Part shown: piece by piece, positions 54,293-61,697 of the stretch | Layout of the letters: every line of letters begins with the position of its first letter | Position numbering within the stretch: position 1 is the first letter of the stretch | NCBI RefSeq assembly: GCF_019794555.1 | Contig: NZ_JAIMEP010000001.1 | Span: 62,001-126,000 of the forward strand | Direction of reading: 5' to 3' | Length of the DNA: 64,000 nt | Source of the DNA: Streptococcus suis | GTDB taxonomy: Bacteria > Bacillota > Bacilli > Lactobacillales > Streptococcaceae | The notes under the pieces: model-generated | The model's database searches: none | Told to the model about the DNA's origin: nothing | What the model saw: the letters and a program-made list of their open reading frames with translations, nothing else | Program-made: the position numbers and the translations under genes

Positions 54293-54883
54293 ATGAAAAA
54301 TCATTTTATCAGACTAATATTGAGTCCAAGTATTGCTATCAATAAATTTTCTTGGTATATTGAGAAAAAGCATTTGCTATTTGTTGGTAAAAGCGTTTCT
54401 TTTGGCCGTTTTTTTGAAATAAAAGGGCACGAATTTATATCTATTGGGGATAATGTTTCTGCCAAAAATTATTTAAAATTACATGCTTGGAATAGATACA
54501 AAAAACAGATATTCAAAAAAAATCCAAATTTAGAAATTGGTTCAAATGTGTCGTTCGGTGATAATTGTTACCTAACTTGTGCAAATCAAATCATTGTAGA
54601 AGATAATGTTTTGATTGGGGATAATGTGTTTATTACTGATAACTATCATGGTCGAAATTCTCTTGATGAAGTTAGTATCGCACCATCAGATAGAGAGATC
54701 TGGAGCAAAGGCGAGGTAAGAATAGAGACAAATGTTTGGCTTGGAAGAAATGTATGCGTGATGCCAGGAGTTACAATTGGACATGGTTCGGTAATTGGAG
54801 CAAATTCAGTTGTTACCAAAAATATCCCAGCAAGATGTATTGCTGCAGGTTCTCCTGCAAAAGTTATTAGAAAGATTGAGTAA
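54293..54883 (+). CDS. Hexapeptide-repeat acyltransferase
   Basis: This 196-residue protein of the left-handed beta-helix (LbH) family has repeats such as GSNVSFGDNCYLTCANQIIV, ILIGDNVFITDNYH and WLGRNVCVMPGVTIGHGSVI, ending with AAGSPAKVIRKI. It most likely O-acetylates a capsule sugar. The His in TDNYHGR is the probable catalytic base. It starts 8 bases after the preceding stop. Confidence 0.85.
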   Translation: MKNHFIRLILSPSIAINKFSWYIEKKHLLFVGKSVSFGRFFEIKGHEFISIGDNVSAKNYLKLHAWNRYKKQIFKKNPNLEIGSNVSFGDNCYLTCANQIIVEDNVLIGDNVFITDNYHGRNSLDEVSIAPSDREIWSKGEVRIETNVWLGRNVCVMPGVTIGHGSVIGANSVVTKNIPARCIAAGSPAKVIRKIE

Positions 54884-54888
54884 GTTTT

Positions 54889-56088
54889 ATGATAAGGATA
54901 CAAAAGAGTTTTTTAATCGCATTTTTGGCATTAATTTCATTCTTTCAACCTACCTTTGTCTCAGTACTTCCATATGTTGGTACCATTTATAATATTTTGA
55001 GAATCCTGACATTTTTTTCGGTCTCAATTTATGCAATAAAAACAAAGCAATCATTATCAATTGCTCCAATTATATTAATTCTGGTAGAATTCTGGCTATT
55101 AATTCTAACTATAACAAAGCAGGGACAAATTCAGGCAGAATTATTAAATTTTATTATGCTATACTGTATTGTCATGTTGATAAATATATATAAAGGTAAC
55201 TTTCAAGTTTTTTTGAAGGCATTATTACTTCACTTTGAACTAACTATTTATACTAATTTGCTAAGTTTAATACTTTTTCCGGAAAAATTATTTAGTAGAG
55301 TAAATAATGCATATGGATTAACTTTTGAATGGTTTTTGGGATCAAGGAATAATTTTATTATTTGGTTGTTACCAGGCTTGTTGATTGCCCTACTTTATAA
55401 ACAATATAACAGAAGCAATATAAGAGCTAATTTATTAGTTTGCGCAATCTTTGCAACACAATTCTTCCAAACTTCATCTACCCTCATTGTTACTTCGGTA
55501 GTGTTATTTATATTATCTACAATTCCATATTTTAAAAGTTTATTTAGACCATTTATCAGTTTGTCTGTGGCACTTTTTGTACAGTTTCTAATTGTTCTTG
55601 CTAGTAATGCTGAATTTTTATCTCCAATTATTAATGGCATATTGGGGAAAGATTTAACTTTTACTAACAGAACTACAATTTGGAAAAATGCATTGAATCA
55701 TATTAGTCTGTACAGCGGTTATGGAAGAATGCAATCAGATAAAGCTGCAACTTTATTAGGTAATTTCGGTTCTTATATATGGAAAGGAGCTACTCATGCA
55801 CATAATCAATTGTTAAATTTAGGAGTACAAGGCGGTTTAGTTGTAATAATTGCTACGTTATTTATTTATTTTATTTGTTTTTGGAAAAGTGAGAAATTTT
55901 GGAAAAATCCAATTGCTCAGATTTATTCATTCGGAGTTTTTGCATATATTATTGCTGGAATAACCGAGATTACTTCGAACCTGTTGTTACAGTTAATTAT
56001 TATTTTACCTCTTTTTTTAGATAAAACAATTACAAAAGTTGATAAAAATTATTCAATAAAAGGGATTAAAGAACATGAAAATGTCTAG
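54889..56088 (+). CDS. wzy: Capsule repeat-unit polymerase Wzy
   Basis: The 399-residue integral membrane protein has about ten hydrophobic segments and a large extracellular loop with GYGRMQSDKAATLLG and THAHNQLLNLGVQGG, the conserved H-N/G-L region of O-antigen polymerases. Poor overall similarity is normal for Wzy. It joins repeat units at the outer face of the membrane. It overlaps the Wzx gene by 14 bases. Confidence 0.85.
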   Translation: MIRIQKSFLIAFLALISFFQPTFVSVLPYVGTIYNILRILTFFSVSIYAIKTKQSLSIAPIILILVEFWLLILTITKQGQIQAELLNFIMLYCIVMLINIYKGNFQVFLKALLLHFELTIYTNLLSLILFPEKLFSRVNNAYGLTFEWFLGSRNNFIIWLLPGLLIALLYKQYNRSNIRANLLVCAIFATQFFQTSSTLIVTSVVLFILSTIPYFKSLFRPFISLSVALFVQFLIVLASNAEFLSPIINGILGKDLTFTNRTTIWKNALNHISLYSGYGRMQSDKAATLLGNFGSYIWKGATHAHNQLLNLGVQGGLVVIIATLFIYFICFWKSEKFWKNPIAQIYSFGVFAYIIAGITEITSNLLLQLIIILPLFLDKTITKVDKNYSIKGIKEHENV

Positions 56089-57514
56089 AAATGATGTAGT
56101 GAAAGGTCTTTTTTGGACTCTTTCAGAACGGTTCATGTCACAATTAGTTTCTGTTATTGTTACTATAATATTAACAAGATTAATTGCTCCCTCTGATTAT
56201 GGGGTGATTTCAGTAGTAACGGTGATAATAGCAATACTAAATGTATTCATGACGAGTGGTTTTAGTGCTTCACTAATACAACAAGATAATGTTGATGATT
56301 TAGACTATTCTACAGTATTCTATTTTAGTATTGTGTTGGGATTATTTATATACACTCTTGTATATATTTGTGCACCATATTTAGCTAATTTTTATAAGTT
56401 ACCTCAGCTTGATTCAGTCCTCAAGGTGTTGGCATTAAAAATTCCACTGTCAGCTTTGAATTCTGTTCAACAGGCTTATGTTTCAAGAAATATGTTGTTT
56501 CAAAAATTTTTCATTTCGACAGTTTTAGCAACGCTTGTTTCAGGTATAATAGGTGTTACAATGGCATATTCTAATTTTGGAGTATGGTCATTAGTTGTAC
56601 AAGATTTATCTAATGTTATTACGATTACACTTGTACTATGGTTCTCTGTTGGTTGGCGTCCAACTTATCAGTTTTCTCTTTTTAGATTAAAAAAGCTCTT
56701 TGGTTTTGGTGTGAAGATTTTTTTTCAGACATTATTCAATACAGTTTATGCGAATATTAGAAGCTTATTAATCGGTGGTTTTTACTCTGCAACTGATTTG
56801 GCATATTATACGAAAGGAAATCAATATCCAAATTTAATTGTTACAAATGTGGATACAGCTGTCAGTAAAACGATGTTCCCCGTCATGTCTAGAGAACAAG
56901 ATGATTTTGATAGAGTGAAATCTTTGACTAGAAGGACAGCTCAGACAAGCTCTTATATCATGAGCCCAATCTTAGTTGGATTTATTGTCTGTGCGGAACC
57001 AATTGTTTCAATTGTTATGACTGATAAATGGCTTGCTGCAGTACCGTATATAAGAATAATTTGTATTTGTTTGTTAATAAGAGCTTCACAAACTGCGATT
57101 TTACAGGCTATTAAATCAATTGGACGATCAGACATCGTATTAAAAATGGATATACCTGTTCGACTATTTGCTTTGTTATTGCTTTTATGTACAATTAGAC
57201 TTGGTGTCATTTATATTGCTATTTCTGAAATTGTTGTTGAATTTTTAGCATTAATAATATATTCATTTTATTCATCTAAACTAATAAATTATAATTATTT
57301 TGAAGTTTTTAATGATTTTGCGAATAATGTTTTTATGGCAATTATTATGGGGGTTGTAGTTTATTTTGCTGGAACTTTTATTTTTATCACACCTATCATT
57401 AACTTGTTACTTCAAGTCATTTTTGGAGTAATGGTATACATTTTTTTGTCGATTATATCAAAAAATAAAAGTTGGATTTACATTGTTAACGGAATTGCAA
57501 AAAGGAATAAATAG
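56075..57514 (+). CDS. wzx: Capsule repeat-unit flippase Wzx
   Basis: This 479-residue polytopic protein of the MOP/polysaccharide transporter class begins with NDVVKGLFWTLSERFMSQLV and has 12-14 membrane helices with the LAPSDYG-like turn (RLIAPSDYGVISVV). It moves lipid-linked repeat units across the membrane to Wzy. It is the last gene of the first capsule block; IS sequences follow. Confidence 0.88.
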   Translation: MKMSRNDVVKGLFWTLSERFMSQLVSVIVTIILTRLIAPSDYGVISVVTVIIAILNVFMTSGFSASLIQQDNVDDLDYSTVFYFSIVLGLFIYTLVYICAPYLANFYKLPQLDSVLKVLALKIPLSALNSVQQAYVSRNMLFQKFFISTVLATLVSGIIGVTMAYSNFGVWSLVVQDLSNVITITLVLWFSVGWRPTYQFSLFRLKKLFGFGVKIFFQTLFNTVYANIRSLLIGGFYSATDLAYYTKGNQYPNLIVTNVDTAVSKTMFPVMSREQDDFDRVKSLTRRTAQTSSYIMSPILVGFIVCAEPIVSIVMTDKWLAAVPYIRIICICLLIRASQTAILQAIKSIGRSDIVLKMDIPVRLFALLLLLCTIRLGVIYIAISEIVVEFLALIIYSFYSSKLINYNYFEVFNDFANNVFMAIIMGVVVYFAGTFIFITPIINLLLQVIFGVMVYIFLSIISKNKSWIYIVNGIAKRNK

Positions 57515-57574
57515 GTCTATACAATATGTAAATATAAAGAGGAATCCACTATGAAAGGAGCCCATTGAAAAAGT

Positions 57575-57640
57575 GTTTCTTTGTAAACGCCTCATAACAC
57601 GGTACCTATCCAATCATTCACTCCTCCAGTATACTTTTAT
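57575..57640. repeat. Solitary left end of an IS66-family element
   Basis: TTTCTTTGTAAACGCCTCAT, continuing through CCTATCCAATCATTCACTCC and CCAGTATACTTTTATAA, is a diverged copy of the left end of the adjacent element (57685-57750). The first relic ends there without genes. It marks an earlier insertion or an unequal deletion between two elements. Confidence 0.65.
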
Positions 57641-57690
57641 AAAAAAAGGGTGTTGTTGTTATTGCTAACAAAAAACACTCTTTTTTCTTT
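57641..57690 (+). terminator. Terminator-like hairpin between the two IS66 ends
   Basis: AAAAAAAGGGTGTT pairs with AACACTCTTTTTT around a loop containing GTTGTTATTGCTAAC. It could end the capsule transcript after wzx. Confidence 0.65.
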
Positions 57691-57772
57691 GTAACCGCCC
57701 AATAACAAGGTATCTATCCAATCACTCCTTCCTCCAGTATACTGTTATAAGAAACAAACTGGAGGATTTTTT

Positions 57773-57958
57773 ATGTCACAACCCATCGTCCCACTGACTG
57801 TTCCCCAATCTCGCCGCTTTGAAAAGAAAAGCAGAAACGATATTCTGATGAAGATTCGTCTCGAAAAAGTAGAACTCACATTCTTTCACTCTATCAACCA
57901 AGAGGTATTGGAAACAATCTTGGATAAGGTACTGTTCTATGACAATCCGGCTCAGTGA
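57773..57958 (+). CDS. tnpA: IS66 accessory protein TnpA
   Basis: This 61-residue basic protein (VPQSRRFEKKSRNDILMKIR) encoded first in the element overlaps tnpB by 20 bases. It corresponds to the short OrfA of streptococcal IS66 elements, needed for transposition but of uncertain activity. GGAGG lies 8 bases before the ATG. Confidence 0.75.
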   Translation: MSQPIVPLTVPQSRRFEKKSRNDILMKIRLEKVELTFFHSINQEVLETILDKVLFYDNPAQ

Positions 57959-58289
57959 TTTAGGTCAAGTCTACTTGGTTTGCGGGAAAACGGATATGCG
58001 TCAAGGGATTGATTCACTCGCCTACCTTGTCAAAAGTCAATTCAATCTGGATCCCTTCTCCGGTCAGGTCTATCTCTTCTGCGGAGTTCGAAAAGACCGG
58101 TTCAAAGCTCTTTACTGGGATGGACAGGGATTTTGGTTATTGTATAAACGTTTTGAAAATGGGAAATTGACCTGGCCAAACAATGAAGAGGAGGTCAAAG
58201 CCCTCACTTCTGAGCAGGTGGACTGGCTCATGAAAGGATTTTCTATCAGTCCAAAAATAAATGTTTCAAAAAGTCGTGATTTCTATTGA
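57939..58289 (+). CDS. tnpB: IS66 Orf2 protein TnpB
   Basis: This 116-residue protein has the IS66 Orf2 signature VYLVCGKTDMRQGIDSLAYL, then VYLFCGVRKDRFKALYWDGQ and GFWLLYKRFENGKL. It is intact. Its role in transposition is required but undefined. It starts inside tnpA, consistent with coupled translation. Confidence 0.9.
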   Translation: MTIRLSDLGQVYLVCGKTDMRQGIDSLAYLVKSQFNLDPFSGQVYLFCGVRKDRFKALYWDGQGFWLLYKRFENGKLTWPNNEEEVKALTSEQVDWLMKGFSISPKINVSKSRDFY

Positions 58290-58341
58290 AATTACGGCTT
58301 TTCTTTGTGTATAATGAAATAAAAGAAGGAGGATCGAGCGT

Positions 58342-59854
58342 ATGGATGAGTTATTGGCAATTATTAAACAACAGACCTCAACGATTGAACAACTTACCAA
58401 CGAGTTGACCCTCCTTCGAGAACAGGTAGAGTATCTGAGACAGAAACTCTACGGAAAATCATCAGAGAAGGTAGTGCATCAACCCGGTCAGCTAAGCTTG
58501 TTTGGGGAGGAAAGCCTCCCTGAAGAAGAGGCTGACTTACCCAGTTGAAACAGAAACGATTACCTATAAACGTAAGAAAGCTAAGGGAGTTCGTCAGGCT
58601 ATTTTTAGTCAGTTCACTCCAGAGATTGTTCATCACGAATTGCAGGGCGAAGACTGTACTTGTCCAGACTGTCATGGACAGTTGAAAGAGATTGGTTCTA
58701 CTGTTCAACGACAAGAATTGGTCTTCATTCCCGCACAATTAAAGCGGATTGACCATGTCCAACATGCCTACAAGTGTCAGGCATGTAGTCAGAAGAATCT
58801 AAGCGATAAGATTATCAAGACTCCCGTTCCTAAGGCCCCTTTGGCACACAGCTTGGGTTCAGCTTCTATCATCGCCCACACCATTCACCAGAAATTCAAT
58901 CTGAAGGTACCCAATTACCGCCAAGAAGAGGACTGGCATAAGCTTGGTCTGCCAATCAGTCGGAAGGAAATAGCCAACTGGCACATCAAGTCTAGTCAGT
59001 ATTATTTCGAACCGATTTATAACCTGTTACACGAGAAATTGTTAGAGCAGCCTATTCTCCATGCGGATGAGACCTCCTACAAGGTCTTAGAAAATGATAG
59101 TGAGTCAACCTTCTACTGGACATTCTTGTCTGGTAAGCATGAGAAAAAGGGTATCACCCTCTATCATCATGACAAACGTCGGAGTGGCTTGGTTGTGGAG
59201 AAATTTCTTGGGGATTATGCGGGCTACGTTCATTGTGACATGTGGAGTGCTTATCGTCAATTAGATAAGGCTCAACTGGTTGGCTGTTGGGCTCATGTCA
59301 GGAGAAAGTTCTTTGAGGCGACTCCTAAGAAGACAGACAAGACTTCTTTAGGAGCGAAAGGATTAGCCTATTGCGACCGCCTATTTGCCTTAGAGAATGA
59401 CTGGGCAGATTTGTCTACTGAGGAACGACTACATAAACGCCAGACAGAGTTGGCACCCTTGATGGACGAGTTCTTTGACTGGTGTCGCAATCAGGCCGTT
59501 TTGCCAGGCTCCAAATTGGGTACTGCAATAGAGTATAGCCTTAAATATGAAACCACCTTCCGAACCGTTCTATCGGATGGTGACTTAGTCCTGTCCAACA
59601 ATATAGCTGAGAGAGCAATGAAGACTTTGGTTATGGGCCGTAAAAATTGGCTTTTTTCCCAAAGCTTTGAGGGAGCCAAGTCGACAGCTGTCATTCTGAG
59701 TCTTTTGGAAACTGCTAAACGACACGGCCTTGATGCAGAGAAATATATAACCTATCTTCTAGAACACTTACCTAACGAGGAGACACTCGCAAAAAAAGAG
59801 GTGCTGGAGGCTTATTTGCCATGGAAGAAAAACATTAAGAGAGCTTGTAAATAG
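58342..59854 (+). pseudogene. tnpC: IS66 transposase TnpC, frameshifted
   Basis: The first frame (58342-58548) gives the N-terminal coiled coil TIEQLTNELTLLREQVEYLR and YGKSSEKV, then stops in GACTTACCCAGTTGA. The second frame takes over from the same spot as PVETETITYKRKKAKG and runs to 59854. It carries the CTCPDCHGQL zinc-finger-like segment and the DDE domain (PILHADETSYKV; GCWAHVRRKFFEA; NNIAERAMK). A single indel in the CCC run explains the break; nothing suggests programmed frameshifting, though a -1 shift would restore the frame. Confidence 0.85.
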
Positions 59855-59893
59855 AAAAAGGTTCCAGAGTCAACAGGACTTTGGAGCCTTTTT
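59855..59893 (+). terminator. Terminator inside the IS66 right end
   Basis: AAAAAGGTTCCAGAGTC (59855-59871) pairs with GACTTTGGAGCCTTTTT (59877-59893) with one G-T pair. It would stop read-through from tnpC or capsule transcripts into the next gene. Confidence 0.85.
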
Positions 59894-59952
59894 CAATATA
59901 CTTTGTTATTGGGCGCTTACACTATACTTATAAAATTTTTGAGGTATATATA

Positions 59953-61446
59953 ATGGGAGAATCACTTTTTTCTCAATCTACGCTTGCTAAGGTCGTATTG
60001 GATGGACGAAAACAGAATAATTTGTCCCAACAAGAACTAGCTGATAAGACTGGTATTAATCGTGCGATGATAAGTCGGATTGAACAAGGAGATTATATTC
60101 CATCTATTCCGCAACTTGAAAGCTTATCTAAAGCGTTGGAGTTTGATCTTGCTTCGTTGTTTGTTTCGAGCAGCAAGCCTACTTCAGTAGCCAAAATCGC
60201 AAAGTCAAATATCGCTGTTGCAGGTACGGGTTATGTTGGTTTATCTAATGCTGTACTACTGGCTCAACACCATCATGTAGTTGCGGTAGATGTAGTTCCT
60301 GAAAAAGTCGACTTGATCAATGCTAGAAAATCTCCGATTCAAGATGATTATATTGAACAATACCTAGCTAAAAAAGAGTTGGATTTGGTCGCAACATTGG
60401 ATGCGGAAAAAGCATATAAAGAGGCTGAACTTGTCATTATCGCGGTACCAACCAACTATGATAGTGCAAAGAATTATTTTGATACAGGACATGTTGAAAC
60501 GGTCATTGAAACTGTCTTGAAAGTGAATCCAGATGCCTTGATGGTGATTAAGTCAACGATACCTGTAGGTTTTACGCAAGCTGTGCGCAAAAAATATGGA
60601 ACGAAAAATATTATTTTCAGTCCTGAATTTCTTAGAGAGTCCAAAGCCTTGTATGATAATCTCTATCCTTCACGGATTATTGTTTCATATGAGAATGATG
60701 ACAACGAAGCTGTGATAGCTGGCGCAGAAAAATTTGCTGCTTTGTTACAGGAAGGTGCCTTGAAGTCTGAAATCGAGGTTCTTCATATGGGGTCAACAGA
60801 AGCAGAAGCAGTGAAGTTATTTGCAAATACCTATTTGGCTCTTCGTGTTTCCTATTTCAATGAATTGGATACCTATGCTGAATTAAAGGGGCTGGATACT
60901 AAATCAATCATACGTGGGGTTGGTTTGGATCCTCGGATTGGAGAACATTATAACAATCCTTCGTTTGGTTACGGTGGCTATTGTTTACCAAAAGATACCA
61001 AGCAATTATTGGCAAACTATGATGCGGTGCCACAAAATATGATGACAGCAATTGTTGATGCGAATCGAACTAGAAAAGACTTTATTGCTGATCAGGTACT
61101 GAAAATGGCAGGCTATTACGATTACTCTACGCATGATCAATTCTCTCAAACAGTTGAGAAAGAAGTTGTGATTGGTATCTATCGACTTACAATGAAGAGT
61201 AATTCGGACAATTTCCGTCAGAGCTCTATCCAAGGTGTCATGAAACGCCTGAAAGCCAAGGGTGCCAAAGTCATTATCTTTGAACCTACCTTGGAAAATG
61301 GGTCAACCTTCTTCGGTTCAAAAGTGGTAAACAACTTGAAACAGTTTAAAGCAGATTGTCAAGCAATCGTCGCAAACCGTTATGACAGCATTCTAGACGA
61401 TGTACAAGAAAAAGTCTATACAAGGGATATCTTTAGACGGGATTAA
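59953..61446 (+). CDS. ugd: UDP-glucose 6-dehydrogenase with N-terminal Cro/C1-type HTH domain
   Basis: This 497-residue protein is a fusion. Residues 11-70 form a Cro/C1-type HTH ([20 protein letters not shown], then [20 protein letters not shown]). Residues from 86 are a full UDP-glucose dehydrogenase: GTGYVGLS at 91-98, [30 protein letters not shown], and catalytic Cys344 in [15 protein letters not shown]. Subtracting the 84-residue extension places this Cys at 260, as in streptococcal HasB. The enzyme would convert UDP-glucose to UDP-glucuronate for the capsule. The ATG at 59953 has GAGG upstream. It lies 32 bases after the IS66 end and before a terminator. Confidence 0.9.
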   Translation: MGESLFSQSTLAKVVLDGRKQNNLSQQELADKTGINRAMISRIEQGDYIPSIPQLESLSKALEFDLASLFVSSSKPTSVAKIAKSNIAVAGTGYVGLSNAVLLAQHHHVVAVDVVPEKVDLINARKSPIQDDYIEQYLAKKELDLVATLDAEKAYKEAELVIIAVPTNYDSAKNYFDTGHVETVIETVLKVNPDALMVIKSTIPVGFTQAVRKKYGTKNIIFSPEFLRESKALYDNLYPSRIIVSYENDDNEAVIAGAEKFAALLQEGALKSEIEVLHMGSTEAEAVKLFANTYLALRVSYFNELDTYAELKGLDTKSIIRGVGLDPRIGEHYNNPSFGYGGYCLPKDTKQLLANYDAVPQNMMTAIVDANRTRKDFIADQVLKMAGYYDYSTHDQFSQTVEKEVVIGIYRLTMKSNSDNFRQSSIQGVMKRLKAKGAKVIIFEPTLENGSTFFGSKVVNNLKQFKADCQAIVANRYDSILDDVQEKVYTRDIFRRD

Positions 61447-61448
61447 TG

Positions 61449-61492
61449 AAAAACTAGAATTCTAGTCTTTATGATTAGGATTCTAGTTTTTT
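61449..61492 (+). terminator. Terminator after ugd
   Basis: AAAACTAGAAT and ATTCTAGTTTT pair around a 20-base loop and lead into a T run. The 205 bases beyond hold no gene; a TATAAT (61660-61668 region) precedes the next CDS. Confidence 0.82.
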
Positions 61493-61697
61493 ATGTTCAT
61501 ACCTATTCGAAGGACAATATTATTTTATACAAGATTTTTATGAGTGGAGTAATTATTAATTAAATAGAATGGAAAGTAGTGATAGTAATTTTGTAACGAG
61601 TCTAATCATTACATTTTTCTGGTTTGTTACCGTTGAAGACTTATTAAGTTTCAATCACATTATGATATAATATTAATACATATTAAAAGGAGAATAT

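Larger units (their letters stand above)
57691..59920 (+). mobile_element. IS66-family insertion sequence
   Basis: Terminal inverted repeats are GTAACCGCCCAATAACAAGG at the left (57691-57710) and, on the complement, GTAAGCGCCCAATAACAAAG at the right (59901-59920), 18 of 20 identical. Three genes in the order tnpA, tnpB, tnpC are typical. The 8 bases flanking each end do not match, so no target duplication is evident, perhaps because of later recombination with the solitary left end upstream. The tnpC frameshift suggests the copy cannot move by itself. Confidence 0.88.

Noticed and set aside
58500-58560. Programmed frameshift in tnpC
   Set aside because: There is no heptanucleotide slippery site or evident stimulator, and IS66 tnpC is normally a single frame; an indel in a C run is simpler.
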